DNA of 64,000 nucleotides from Eutreptiella sp. 'Long Island Sound 2002' (GCA_964036045.1 OZ038378.1:163057311-163121310); one strand, 5' to 3'. Positions 50,755 through 60,490 are shown, numbered from the stretch's first letter. Notes: generated from the sequence alone by a model not told the origin. Translations and numbers: made by a program.

Positions 50755-53700
50755 GCACTTGTGGTATTTTGGTCCGATACACCGGCGCCCATGTCGGGGG
50801 TAGTTTCACCGCCGCCTGCAACTCTCCTCCCTCCACAATTTGTGCCAAAGTGCTAATCCCCTTGCGCACGAGACTCGGAGAATAATAGGTATGCCCCAAT
50901 TTGTTTCTGAAGAGCACGTTGTGCCACAGCGGCATGTTGCTGGGTATTCCCACCAAGGGCGGAGCTGCCGCCCGCTGGCGCAACTGCGAAAACATGAGCA
51001 CTGATGCTTGCAGCCACGTTCGCGTGCTCATTTTTACCACAGCTAGCTGTAGATATGGCAAGAAAGATGGCCTCAGGGACAGCCCAATTGACTCCGCCCA
51101 CTGTTCGAAATTCGTTACCCATTGGCCTGAGAAGCACACTTTATCCTTTAGAACAGATTGGAACAAGCGCCCATACTGAAATCGCACCCAGACAGCCAGT
51201 GGGTACGTCCACACTCCACCCTGGTTGTACGGCAGCGCCAACATCGCTGGGCTGAGGTCCCACGTGGAGATCCCCAAGGCAATTTTGAATATAACATTGA
51301 GAGTCGTCAACACCTTCTGTGATGGTTCATACACTCGTGCTGTTAACTGCACCACAGGCTGCACCCACACCTTGTAGATTTCAGCACGTTCCCACAGATC
51401 CAATGGTAATGTTTTCAGAAAAGTCGCCCTGGACTTCATTTTAGCCATTGGACTAGCATAGGCCTGCTCCGCATTCACCTGTCCAATTAAAACACCCAGG
51501 TACTTGACTCTTTCCCGCACTTCCAACCCAACATAGCGCTCTGGCAACGGACCGCACACCCGTTTGAGTACCGCAAAAGATTTGGACGGATTGACATGTA
51601 GTCCCGAGAACTTCCCGAACTCATTGAGCAGACTCATAGCTCGTTCTGCCTGTTTCAGAGCTTCCTCATCCCCCCCAGGTATCCATATTAATAAGTCATC
51701 TGCATACAGCATTAGCTGTGCTTCCGGACACCGTTTCCGAAACTGGAACACCAGGAAGATTGTTAGTAACGCAAAGATTGGCGGGGATAGTGGGTCGCCT
51801 TGGCGAATTCCAGACTCCGGCTGCATGGAAATGCCAGGAACCACACCATTGTCCACACAGAACTGCACCTGTCCTGACAGTGAATGCACTAGAAGCTCTG
51901 TGATCTCAGTCGGCATTCCCAAGAACTGCATGCCTGCTGCAAAGAAGCTGTGTGATACTGAATCATAAGCTTTGGCGAAGTCCACTGACAGAAATGTGCC
52001 CTCTGTCTCCGAGTGCCACAGGCCCATTTGTCTATTTTTCAAAAACCCCTTTTGGGCTGGTGGCACTGCTACCTGCAACGCGTCCTCTATGAGGACTAGG
52101 ATGGTTGTAGCCATCCATTTCCAAATCACCGTCTGTAATGCAATAGGTCGCATCTCGCCAACTGTGTCCGCTGCCCGACCCTTTGGTATATTTCGCTGCA
52201 AGCTCACCAGCCATTGTGCTGGCACCTGACGCTGTTGAAGACAGCTTTTGATCGGCATAGTCATTGGAGGGATGAACACCTCTGCCATTGCTGAGTAGAC
52301 CTCAACCGGGATCCCGTCTACTCCCGGCGACGATCCCTTCTTCATGCGCTCGAGCGCAGCCTGCACCGTGTCCTCGGACACTTCCTTTGTCAGCTTGGGC
52401 AATGCCTGTCGCACCCTGCGCGGTATCCCCAGACCTTCCATCCACTCTCTGCACTGTTCTACCGACTGGTCTGGTTTTTTCATGACTTGCTCCCAGAATT
52501 CCTTAAATGCGGTCGCGATGTCTTGCGGCCGTGTGCAGTACACCCCCTGTTTGTTTTTGATACCATACAGCTGCCTCTTGGCTTGCAACTCCCTCAATTG
52601 CACATGTACCTTCCTCCGGCGTTCAGCCTGTGCAGCAGCCTCTTGCCGCTTGCTGAGAAGTTCCTCCTTGAGCATATGACACAGTGATTGCCTTTGAGAG
52701 TCTTTGGCCTCCTGGTCAGCATATACCACCAGCAACTGGTACGCCTGAGCTGATGTTTCAGGGCAGACCCCTTTGTCTGCCAAATATTCCCACCCAGCCG
52801 GGACCACCCTTCCGGGGGATGACAATCGCAGAATGCCCTGTATCGGCAAGTGATCTTGTCGTGGGTTCATTCGTCGCCTCTGGACCCCTTGTTCTTGAAT
52901 GATTGCCTCAGCTTCATTCCACCACTGGAATACATTTTGCGAGTCTGGCGTCTGCAATCCCTGCAACAGACCTCGTAGGTTGTCCACCGCTGACTGATCA
53001 CTTAACATTTCTGTTGGGAACCGCAGACGCGGTTGCACCCTGCGCATCGGCGGTTGCTCGAATTGCACCACCACTGCCTTGTGGTCGGAAGCCACTGCTG
53101 TTGTGGTGTACACTCCTTGGACATACTCCCGTAGGGAGTCTGCCACATGCACCCTGTCTAGTCGTCTGGGCTTCCATCTCACCCCAGGCTTGTGCACCCA
53201 CCCGTACGTGAACCCATTCGGGCGGTCATCACACTCGCCATACAGGACATCCCACGCATCATGCAACTTACACTTTTCCAGCATCTGGACCTCCTGCTGC
53301 CTAGCCTTGTCATTGAGCTGTGTTTTTAATTTACTTTCCTTCATTCCTTCACTGTCCACTCCCGGAATTATATGGGAGTTGTGATCGCATAGTGCGATCA
53401 GTGGGGCCCCTGCTGGGCTCAATCGCCTTCCCAGTTGCTCCCATTGTTTTTGTCGCTGAGGCGCATCATGATGTAAATGCCCTGCGAGCACTTGTATGGA
53501 GTCCCCCGACACATGCTTGAGAACAGCTACAATAAGTCGATGACCAATGTACTCCGCCGACTGCAATTCCCACGCTGGGGTCCTCCACATTAATAACACC
53601 CCACCACGCATGTTAGTTGGGGTCGGCACTGCCGCCAACCCATACCCTCGCTTCTCCGCCCACAGCTTTTGCGAATCGAGCACCGGTTGTTTGGTGATAT

Positions 53701-53860
53701 GGTGCTCCTGCACTGCCGCTATGTCTAGACGATGCTGTCTCAGCATACGGATCAACAGAACTTTACGCATTTCCGCCTTATCCGGTGGCTTCCTATGCCA
53801 CCCATTGACGTTGGTGGTTACCGCCGCCCAACGTCGGCTCATTAAGGAAAGAGAAATCAT
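50507..53860 (-). CDS. LINE ORF2: endonuclease and reverse transcriptase
   Basis: 1117-residue frame. The endonuclease (residues ~10-270) has an N-terminal TTNVNGW, VQEHHI, LAGHLHHD, RLDRVHV and the catalytic SDHK. The RT (~470-830) has GSSPGVDGIP, the motif A Asp in SVDFAKAYDS (near residue 625), GIRQGDPLSP, and YADD (about 51696-51707). The last ~80 residues of this frame (after QVLALPVQDLP) are not homologous-looking. The true continuation lies in another frame, 50754-49402, so ORF2 is broken by an indel near 50740. Residues upstream of the break all look intact. Confidence 0.9.
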   Translation of the reverse strand: MISLSLMSRRWAAVTTNVNGWHRKPPDKAEMRKVLLIRMLRQHRLDIAAVQEHHITKQPVLDSQKLWAEKRGYGLAAVPTPTNMRGGVLLMWRTPAWELQSAEYIGHRLIVAVLKHVSGDSIQVLAGHLHHDAPQRQKQWEQLGRRLSPAGAPLIALCDHNSHIIPGVDSEGMKESKLKTQLNDKARQQEVQMLEKCKLHDAWDVLYGECDDRPNGFTYGWVHKPGVRWKPRRLDRVHVADSLREYVQGVYTTTAVASDHKAVVVQFEQPPMRRVQPRLRFPTEMLSDQSAVDNLRGLLQGLQTPDSQNVFQWWNEAEAIIQEQGVQRRRMNPRQDHLPIQGILRLSSPGRVVPAGWEYLADKGVCPETSAQAYQLLVVYADQEAKDSQRQSLCHMLKEELLSKRQEAAAQAERRRKVHVQLRELQAKRQLYGIKNKQGVYCTRPQDIATAFKEFWEQVMKKPDQSVEQCREWMEGLGIPRRVRQALPKLTKEVSEDTVQAALERMKKGSSPGVDGIPVEVYSAMAEVFIPPMTMPIKSCLQQRQVPAQWLVSLQRNIPKGRAADTVGEMRPIALQTVIWKWMATTILVLIEDALQVAVPPAQKGFLKNRQMGLWHSETEGTFLSVDFAKAYDSVSHSFFAAGMQFLGMPTEITELLVHSLSGQVQFCVDNGVVPGISMQPESGIRQGDPLSPPIFALLTIFLVFQFRKRCPEAQLMLYADDLLIWIPGGDEEALKQAERAMSLLNEFGKFSGLHVNPSKSFAVLKRVCGPLPERYVGLEVRERVKYLGVLIGQVNAEQAYASPMAKMKSRATFLKTLPLDLWERAEIYKVWVQPVVQLTARVYEPSQKVLTTLNVIFKIALGISTWDLSPAMLALPYNQGGVWTYPLAVWVRFQYGRLFQSVLKDKVCFSGQWVTNFEQWAESIGLSLRPSFLPYLQLAVVKMSTRTWLQASVLMFSQLRQRAAAPPLVGIPSNMPLWHNVLFRNKLGHTYYSPSLVRKGISTLAQIVEGGELQAAVKLPPTWAPVYRTKIPQVLALPVQDLPGVDATKSENASSALPAGAATKTAGARGVGTVSATQATGGATRFHAKGAVEKASSGGAHAARISSAQLHFMLCT

Positions 53861-55464
53861 CGCTTTCGCTTGTTGAAATTCAGGTCCACATCACACTCCA
53901 TGGCAGCCGACGACGCCACTGACGTGGAGGCACCAGACGATGCCACTGAACTGTAGCTACGCGACGAGGACACAGACGCACTACTGGAGCCGGCTCCCCC
54001 TTTGCCTCTTCCTTTGCCTCCACCTTTAGGATTGCCTCGCTCCCTACGCATGGCATACTCAGGTTGAGAAATGACCTGCATCAGGAAGTCTCCTTCGGAT
54101 CCTCGAAACACAAATCCCAGAATTTTGGGTGTTTCTGCCTGCGGCACACACACCTTCCACGTGAGAGTGCGTATCTCACCCACCGACCATCTCATGCGTC
54201 GCACAATAAGTTTCTCCACTTCAGAGGTTTGCATGATTGCCACGATCGCCTTTTCCCCCCACCACGGCGGCACATTGATCAGGAACAAGTTATCTGCCGG
54301 TCCCCACTCAGCTGGCGGCTGTATGTACGTGTCACCCTGGCCAACAAACTCCCCTGAGCCCTCATCTTTGAATTTAAGGCCATACTGCGAGGAGCATTTG
54401 TCCAACTGTTCCACCAGCACGTTGTGCGCAGCGTCAGACAGTCCCAGTCGAATTTTATTGTACCCGACCACTTGAATAGCCACACCCGATTGTGCTGCCA
54501 AGAGCCCATTGGGCCGGAGCTCCCAAAACAGCGACAGCAGATAGGCAAACATAAACGGTGCGTGTTTCTCACGTACCTCTGCGCTGACGTAAACTTCAAA
54601 CCTTCTTGGAAGATCGTCCACCGCGTCCCCCTGATACCATTTCAGCGGCATGATGCCAAACCGCGCTCTATTGCCATACAGTCGCACAAGTTCGTGCGCA
54701 TGGTCTAAAGACAATTGGCAAAACAAGTATCTGGACTGTCCCGGATCTGCCCCAGGAACCAGCACCGCCTCCGTTTTCTGAATAGACAGACTGTCGAAAA
54801 GTTCCTGCTCCCACTGTACATGGTACTGAAGTACCATCATCTTCTCTTCCTCCTTTGGCACCTTGAAGACTATAACATTGGGCTCATCCCCCGGGGCAAA
54901 CATGCGAATTTGCCGGAATTTAGGCTGGGCACGCGTCATCCTGCTTGCGGTTGTGGAATGAATTACCCATAATGAATATTGCTGTTTCTTGGTAATCAGA
55001 GGCCTGTCCGCCAGCTGTAGCATCGCTGGATTGACTGTCACGCTCTCCTTGACAGTCAGAGCTCTGTTCAAGAACACATCTGGATTGTCACAGACCCCTT
55101 CAAGCAACACCAATGAGATTTTCCCCACCGCTCGCAAATTCTCCGTAAGCATAGCAACAGCCCTGTTGATATTCGCAATGTAGGGCTCCTGGCCCCGAAA
55201 AGCTTTTTGTACCGTGGCGGGGTCAGACTTTAGCAGAGATGCCAGCTTGTAGGACGGGACAGTGTCCGCAATGGAAGTACCAGCCCTCAGAAAGAACTCT
55301 TCTTGAATGAAATAATCAGCATCATCGATCCCAGTGAGAGTAGCAAGCTGCTTGCTATCCGTCTCCACGAGAACATCTTCTCCCTGAGTGCGATCCATCA
55401 CTCGGGTGTCGGCACTGGCGCGGCCTGCGGACCCGGGCGCTTTCGCTGCGGTTGTACGTTTCAT
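53857..55464 (-). CDS. LINE ORF1 protein
   Basis: 535 residues from ATG 55464. Ala/Arg/Lys-rich N-terminus, a long globular middle with two repeated-looking alpha/beta segments (YLFCQLSLDHAHELVRLYG; NLFLINVPPWWGEKAIVAIM) that could be RRM-like, then a basic GNPKGGGKGRGKGG stretch and a Ser/Ala-rich tail. LINE ORF1 proteins bind element RNA (family knowledge). There is no CCHC knuckle, so RNA binding is inferred from the basic Gly-rich tail. Its stop overlaps the ORF2 start as ATGA, suggesting coupled translation. Confidence 0.82.
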   Translation of the reverse strand: MKRTTAAKAPGSAGRASADTRVMDRTQGEDVLVETDSKQLATLTGIDDADYFIQEEFFLRAGTSIADTVPSYKLASLLKSDPATVQKAFRGQEPYIANINRAVAMLTENLRAVGKISLVLLEGVCDNPDVFLNRALTVKESVTVNPAMLQLADRPLITKKQQYSLWVIHSTTASRMTRAQPKFRQIRMFAPGDEPNVIVFKVPKEEEKMMVLQYHVQWEQELFDSLSIQKTEAVLVPGADPGQSRYLFCQLSLDHAHELVRLYGNRARFGIMPLKWYQGDAVDDLPRRFEVYVSAEVREKHAPFMFAYLLSLFWELRPNGLLAAQSGVAIQVVGYNKIRLGLSDAAHNVLVEQLDKCSSQYGLKFKDEGSGEFVGQGDTYIQPPAEWGPADNLFLINVPPWWGEKAIVAIMQTSEVEKLIVRRMRWSVGEIRTLTWKVCVPQAETPKILGFVFRGSEGDFLMQVISQPEYAMRRERGNPKGGGKGRGKGGAGSSSASVSSSRSYSSVASSGASTSVASSAAMECDVDLNFNKRKR

Positions 55465-55547
55465 TCACCCCACACGGGGTTGCACATGGCAGAAATAATA
55501 CAACCGAAAAAAAATAGACACTCAGAAAGTTTCCCCGACCCCGGGGG

Positions 55548-56212
55548 GGGGGGGGGGGGCTCGGCCAGGGCTCAGCCACCCATCCACCCAAACAACCCTA
55601 CCCCCCCCCCCCCCCCGCTAGAGGGGGGACCCAAAGTCACATACAAACAGAGCAGAACTGCCCAGCTAACAATTGCAAGCAGCGGGGATGGAACGTGGGA
55701 CACTTTAAAACGGGGTCAAGCACCACAACCAACTGAACTACCATCCAGTTCTCACAAATCTGCACAACAAAGGGTTCACAGGTTTGACATGTTGTGGAAA
55801 AAAAAAAGTAAAAAATTCTATTGCCTTCGGCAAGTCCACCTCGCAGAGAATCTACCCCAAGCAACGTGCACACAAAATAGGGAAAAAGCTACATGAATGC
55901 GGGCTAAAACATGCTTCACGTATCTTGGATGGTCCTTTTAGGTGATCACAATATCAAAAAAATAAGTTCCGAAAACTTCGATTTTTGAGCTATATAGGCT
56001 GAAAAGCTGCATAAGCAGGTTGTGTACCCTCCCCCCCCTTTGTCCAGTACCCCCCCCGGCGCGCGACGGTCCCCCCCCACCCCCGGGGGAACGGTTGCCA
56101 AGTGACGGTTCCCCCCTAGGGGGGGTGGAACGGCACTGTCAACATACACGAGCACTGAATTCCACAAAAAACGACAACACTTCAACACATTTGGCTGTCA
56201 GTGTGCTGTGAT
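55548..56212. other. Region right of the LINE, homopolymers, no gene
   Basis: A 17-G run (55543-55559) and a 16-C run (55601-55616), then the tRNA-like sequence at 55684 and pyrimidine-rich DNA with short C-runs (56020-56115). No supportable ORF. Confidence 0.55.
55684..55748 (-). other. tRNA-related sequence
   Basis: Minus strand: box A-like TAGTTCAGTTGGTTGT and box B-like CGTTCCATCCC about 40 nt apart. It probably is a SINE head or tRNA pseudogene. Confidence 0.45.
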
Positions 56213-56596
56213 TTAGTCCCTCACAGGCTCAGTGTGAAACTTCTTGCTCCTGGTCCACTTCACCTTGAATTCTTGAACATGTTCACCACTGTGTACAGGG
56301 ATGGGCTGAGCAGCACCCTTAGGTGCCGGCTTGGCCCTTTTGGCCGGAGGCTTCGCAGAAACTGGGGCTAGAAGGTCTTTGGGAATCCACTTTTCCTCTG
56401 GAATGTCCCTTGTGAAATACAACTTACCTCCAAAACTGTGACCCATACCCCAAACATCACGAGCACTCTTTGCCCACACAATCTCCGTGTCTGAATTCAA
56501 ATCACTGTCCTCGTCAGTGGTGTCCGCTTCAGGCAGATCACCATCAGAACAATATGTACAGTGGATGGGCAACAATGGCAGTGGGGCAACGCACAC
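56213..56596 (-). CDS. Hypothetical protein or terminal exon
   Basis: Up to 127 residues. From about residue 20 it has real-protein character: acidic DTTDEDSDLNSDTE, then VWGMGHSFGGKLYF, IPEEKWIPKDLL, a Lys/Ala/Pro-rich linker (KPPAKRAKPAPKG) and a basic end. The acidic/basic pattern would suit a nuclear protein. The first ~20 residues are Pro/Leu-rich and may be intronic. I do not recognise the family. It may be the last exon of a host gene or part of a mobile element. Confidence 0.4.
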   Translation of the reverse strand: MCVAPLPLLPIHCTYCSDGDLPEADTTDEDSDLNSDTEIVWAKSARDVWGMGHSFGGKLYFTRDIPEEKWIPKDLLAPVSAKPPAKRAKPAPKGAAQPIPVHSGEHVQEFKVKWTRSKKFHTEPVRD

Positions 56597-56648
56597 AACA
56601 TATCAACCACAATGCGCGATTTTTTTTGGGTGCTTGAAGTGACGTTTG

Positions 56649-57044
56649 CACAAGCAGAGCACAAGAAAACTGCACAGGACTTGGGCACAGGACTTGGGAT
56701 GGCAGTACTGAAGTATCACCAAGGCCGGGCGTACCGGCGGTTGTATGGACGGGTGCGCTGCGGACCACTCCGCAGGATGCGGGACCCCACTCTGAAACTG
56801 ACCCTGACCCTATACCCTGGCACACACGCTGCAGCACGGTTAGATCCCCCACTCCACCTGAGGGGATCAGTTTCAAAAGGTAAAGGAAAGGGCAGGTGCT
56901 CTCAGGGGGTCAGCCGGTCAGTGGGTGGGTGGGCGGGCAAAGACAGGAAAACTGCCTAAACATTGGAGGCGCAAACAAAAGTTGAGACGAGGCACAACTA
57001 GTGTTAACACAAGCAGAGCACAAGAAAACTGCACAGGACTTGGG
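56649..57044 (+). repeat. Pair of exact 37-bp direct repeats
   Basis: A 37-bp string beginning CACAAGCAGAGCACAAG occurs at 56649-56685 and again at 57008-57044, 359 bp apart, with unlike flanks. The segment between shows no gene. Confidence 0.9.
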
Positions 57045-57099
57045 TATTCATTCTCCGCCGAATCCAGCTCACGCGCCACAGAGCCCATATCCGAACCTC

Positions 57100-57452
57100 A
57101 GCCCCAGAGGAATGCGAACTGAGGTAGATACCAAGAAAAAAGACAAAACAAATAGAAGCACCCAGCGGCCACGCCGTCAGGGACACCCACTGCAGTGGGC
57201 AGACACAGGCGATCACGACGGTCGCCGAGTCGCACGGATGGAAGAGGCGGTCAAATCGCACCACCAGGTCGTCAGCCCCAGCGGAATGCGGACTGAGGCA
57301 GGCACAAAAAAGACAAAACCAAATAAAAGCACCCAGCGGCCATGCCGTCAGGGACGCCCACTGCAGCGGGCAGGTACATACGACCGCGGCAGTCGCCGAG
57401 TCTCACGGGTTGAAGAGGCGGGCAAATCGCAACACCAGGCCGTACCCACCTT
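57100..57452 (+). repeat. ~173-bp tandem duplication
   Basis: Two units start CAGCCCCAG at 57100 and 57273 and share AGCACCCAGCGGCC, CCGTCAGGGAC and GTCGCCGAGT. They are about 80% identical by eye. The long plus-strand ORF over it is repeat-derived and weakly protein-like. Confidence 0.85.
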
Positions 57453-57533
57453 GAATCCATATATAGGGCACAGCAACCCTGTGTCCCTTGTTCCAGTCCG
57501 TCAGGGAGACCACAGCGACTCCCTCCGGCAGCC

Positions 57534-57839
57534 TTACCTCCCAGACCTCGCAGCATGCATGCCGCCCTGGGGGCTTAACGCTGCGGCCGTCAGGGTCACG
57601 CGGCGGTGCGGCGTGCCTCCCATGCGTGCGGCCACGTCCCGGACCGCTCGCTCCAAAAACCAATCCCTTTCGGCAGGGAGGGGGCACTGGGGGCACAGGC
57701 GCACCCCGTTGCCGAGCAGCACTCGGCGGATAGGCAGGTGCGCCACCCTGCCGCGAAGGCGGTTGCGGAGCACGGTGGTCCACTTCGCCGCCCGGCGCTG
57801 CTTGGCCTCTGCGGACCGCCGGTGACGCTGTGGCCCCAC
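57534..57839 (-). CDS. Hypothetical 101-residue ORF, Arg-rich
   Basis: Minus-strand ORF 120 nt after the RNase H segment. Arg/Leu-rich, with LCPQCPLPAERDWFLERAVRD. Its composition is protein-like but overlaps other open frames in this GC-rich region. It could be a downstream ORF of the DIRS-like element. Confidence 0.3.
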   Translation of the reverse strand: MGPQRHRRSAEAKQRRAAKWTTVLRNRLRGRVAHLPIRRVLLGNGVRLCPQCPLPAERDWFLERAVRDVAARMGGTPHRRVTLTAAALSPQGGMHAARSGR

Positions 57840-57958
57840 GCGAGCCCCGACTCTTGGTCATAAGTGCGGAAAGCAAAAAAGGCGCTACATGGAGGGCGCA
57901 CACACTGCCGCCGCTGGACTGCCTGGGGGGGATGGGGGGTGGGGGGGGGGGGGAGGGG

Positions 57959-58850
57959 CTAGCATCCCCAGAGACACAGCACCCCCCTTACCCGAGCCTC
58001 GCCCAAATCATCCAGCAATGCATCCCACGTGCGCCAGGCCTCGATTTCCGCCCTCGCCTGGGAGCCTCCAAACACTGACGTCACCCGTGACATAGGGTCC
58101 CCCGGCTGCAGCGCCGAGGGCACCCACACCAGGCGGACCACGATCCCCGAGATCCACAGGACCCTAGCCAACGACCGAAGGACCGCTTGGTGGTGTGTCA
58201 GGTGGCTAGTCGCGCGCAGTCGGAGAACCTGAGCAATGGCCGCTTCACTGTCGCTACACACCGTAACAGACCGGTGCCCTGTCCTGACAGCAAACCTGAC
58301 AGCCCACGCCAAGCCCCTCAGCTCCGTGGTTTGCTGGCTGGCAAAGCGGGCAGGAGGTGTCACATGCGTACGCACACCCACTCCCGGCACAAGCGCCCCC
58401 ACCCTCCAACACCCTGCATCACGCGCTCCATCGACACAGATGATGACACCCCCGCACCACAGAGAGGAGTGCGTAAGCCTGTCCTCGCTCCCAAACCGGA
58501 GGGTCTTCAACTGTCGCCAGGCCTCCCCACCCGGTGCCTGCCAGGGCTCGGCCGCCACCGCCACCAATGTTGCGAGGCTGCCCAGCATTTTCAGGGGGAA
58601 GCCCTGGGCCGGCTGTTTGACCCCTCCCACCGTTCTACCCCAGCGTAGCCAGCAGCAGGCGCCCGCCGCGAAGGGGCAACCCAATCCCCTCGGTCGCACA
58701 TGCCAATTCAGCAAACCCAGGAAGCTTTGGAGGTGCCTGTCGTTGCCTGTCCCAACCGCCAGTCTCAGCCAGCCCGCCCACAACTGGAGCAGCGCCTGTT
58801 CGTGGCTCCTGATCTGCCTAGTCTGCAGTCAAGCTCCTTTCCCAGGAATG
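57959..58850 (-). pseudogene. DIRS-like retroelement: end of RT and RNase H
   Basis: Frame 58783-57959 continues the RT at 59380-58850 after a frame break near 58845; upstream of Met 58783 the same frame stays open to about 58850. Thumb-like LLQLWAGWLR and SFLGLLNWH precede an RNase H with CVDGARD (D), TTELRGLAWAV (E), VCSDSEAAI (D) and PGDPMSR (final D), a set typical of DIRS/Ngaro-type RT-RNase H proteins. The catalytic residues are present, but the frame change makes the copy inactive. Confidence 0.7.
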
Positions 58851-59380
58851 ATGCCACAGGCACCGGCTCCAGGACACTCTTAGGACTTATGAGGAACCCA
58901 GCCTCGACCAGGGCACGCACAGCCGTTCGCCCCGCTTCCCTGAGCACCTCCCTATCAGTGAAGACGAGCAAAAAGTCATCGAGATAGTGCACAAGGAGTA
59001 TCTCGGGGGGCAGCACCCCCCTGAGAATGCGGGCCAAACTCGTTTGGCACAGATACGGGCTGTATTTCCAGCCAAAGGGCAGGCGTGACAGCGCCACAGG
59101 CGGGGCCCCGGGGGCGGGCCGGAAGCGAAAAACCTGGCGCGCCCCCTGGGGCAAGCAAAAGCTCCAAAATGCATTTTTGAGGTCAATGTGGAGCCCGTAG
59201 AGGCCCACATCAGGCGGGAATGCCGATAAGGACCTGGCCAAGTCTTTCCAGGAATCCAATCTAAAAGTGGGGGGTTTGGCCCCGTCACTCTTGTTGATCT
59301 TGACGCAACTCAAGATCAAGGATACCTGCTCGGAGGACTTGGGGATGACGAAGGGGTAACACGTGGGGGGGGGGGGAGGG
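58765..59380 (-). pseudogene. DIRS-like reverse transcriptase
   Basis: RT motifs in order: YPFVIPKSSEQ, FRLDSWKDL, motif A LHIDLKNAFWSF, PFGWKYSPYLCQ, and active site VHYLDDFLLVF. YLDD with a preceding H and W-K-Y-S-P are typical of tyrosine-recombinase retroelements rather than Ty3/gypsy or LINEs. The 5' end is replaced by a LINE-tail-like sequence ending at 59383 and a 12-G run (59365-59376). Downstream the frame shifts near 58845. Confidence 0.72.
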
Positions 59381-59382
59381 TC

Positions 59383-59442
59383 GTGAAGCAACGGATACTT
59401 AGCTACCATATGACCCCCGTGACACAGGCCATACGGTCATCG
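59383..59442 (-). repeat. LINE 3' tail sequence, copy 2
   Basis: About 90% identical to the LINE 3' end at 49251-49312 but not preceded by LINE coding sequence. Either an extremely truncated LINE or the tail of a SINE that uses it. It is fused to the DIRS-like RT start. Confidence 0.75.
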
Positions 59443-59778
59443 CTCTTCCAAGTCCAGTGCTGAATGTCGCCTTGAGTTCGCCCAGCTGGGCTATCGCATG
59501 TTTCATAGGCTGGCTTGGGTTAGAACATGGCAGTTTACCTCGCCCTCCGACTCTTTTTTTTTTTAACTCGTGACCGAAGTTCCACCAAGTGTCCATTGAG
59601 AGTACACATAGCAGGTCATGGGTCAGTGACAGGGCCGACTTTGGGTATGGGTTTGGTATGACCTACCCTCACCAAGACGGCTGCGGCGGGGTGGCGGGAG
59701 GAACGAGTCCTGCGCCTTGCCCCACCCCTGTCGCCCCGTTTGCACGGGTATGCGCGTCCTCCCGGACCTCTCGGGGTG

Positions 59779-60150
59779 TTACAATCCAGTCAAGACTATG
59801 ACATCGCCCATGTCCTCCAGCGGGATTTCCATATCCTGGAGATCACTAGGAACCTCCGGCGCCTCTGTCCTCCGTTTCTTGTGTGTCTCGGGTGGGTTCT
59901 CGTCCCACAAGCGCTTCATGCGCTGTGCGGTGGCCCCCCGGATGTCCCATCGGGGGTCCGACAAAGTCGTCCGCCGTAAGGCCGTAAGGGTCACCGCGTG
60001 CACTTGGGACATATGCCGCCATTCGGATGCTTCTTCCGCTTGGATGCCGGTGGACATTCGGTGGCAATTGACACAAGCCGTCACCACTGCCGAGCGCACG
60101 TGGGTCTTGGAGGCCATGGCCCGGCACCACCATGTAGCACCGCCGCGCAA
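59779..60150 (-). CDS. Hypothetical ORF, minus strand
   Basis: Up to 123 residues, with CVNCHRMS, HKKRRTEAP and an acidic C-terminal MEIPLEDMGD. It overlaps a plus-strand ORF whose wobble positions coincide with its own, so only one of the two, or neither, is likely real. Confidence 0.25.
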   Translation of the reverse strand: MRGGATWWCRAMASKTHVRSAVVTACVNCHRMSTGIQAEEASEWRHMSQVHAVTLTALRRTTLSDPRWDIRGATAQRMKRLWDENPPETHKKRRTEAPEVPSDLQDMEIPLEDMGDVIVLTGL

Positions 60151-60490
60151 ACGGCCCAGAGAACCGTCGCCGCCACCGGCACAGGCTCCGGCCTCACCGC
60201 CGCGCGAGTCTCGTGAAATTCATGCCGGACCCTTCCTGGAACAGGCCAGGCGTCTCATGCTACACGCCCAAATGCAGGCCGCACGACTCTGCCTGGAAGA
60301 GGTGGCGCAGGCACTCGCCCGGCAAGCCGTCACACAGAAGTCCCTCTTCTTGGCACACCACCACGAGCACTTGTGCCGGCAAGCGTACTTCCTCTACAAG
60401 GAACATACGACGCGGTGGTATGTAGAAGCGCAACAGGCGGTCTACCACTTGTCCTGGATGGCGGATTCTCGCCGACTACGCTTCCGCTAG
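60116..60490 (+). CDS. Hypothetical ORF, plus strand
   Basis: About 125 residues from ATG 60116: Pro/Arg-rich start (PPRKRPREPSPPPAQ), then a long amphipathic helical region (QARRLMLHAQMQAARLCLEE, HHHEHLCRQAYF). It could be a small nuclear or gag-like protein. The GC-rich third positions keep both strands open, so confidence is low. Confidence 0.3.
   Translation: MARHHHVAPPRKRPREPSPPPAQAPASPPRESREIHAGPFLEQARRLMLHAQMQAARLCLEEVAQALARQAVTQKSLFLAHHHEHLCRQAYFLYKEHTTRWYVEAQQAVYHLSWMADSRRLRFR

Larger units (their letters stand above)
49248..55532 (-). mobile_element. LINE-type non-LTR retrotransposon
   Basis: About 6.3 kb on the minus strand: ORF1, then ORF2 with endonuclease, RT, zinc finger and RNase H. 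It is flanked by an exact 15-bp direct repeat CCCCGACCCCGGGGG (49233-49247 and 55533-55547), the likely target-site duplication. The 3' end is CCGTTGCTTCACT with no poly-A. An RNase H after the RT and an APE-type endonuclease fit I-like LINE clades (family knowledge); clade assignment needs a tree. Confidence 0.9.

Noticed and set aside
57001-57825. 274-residue plus-strand ORF as a gene
   Set aside because: First half is a tandem nucleotide duplication and the rest is antisense-like; no recognisable domain.
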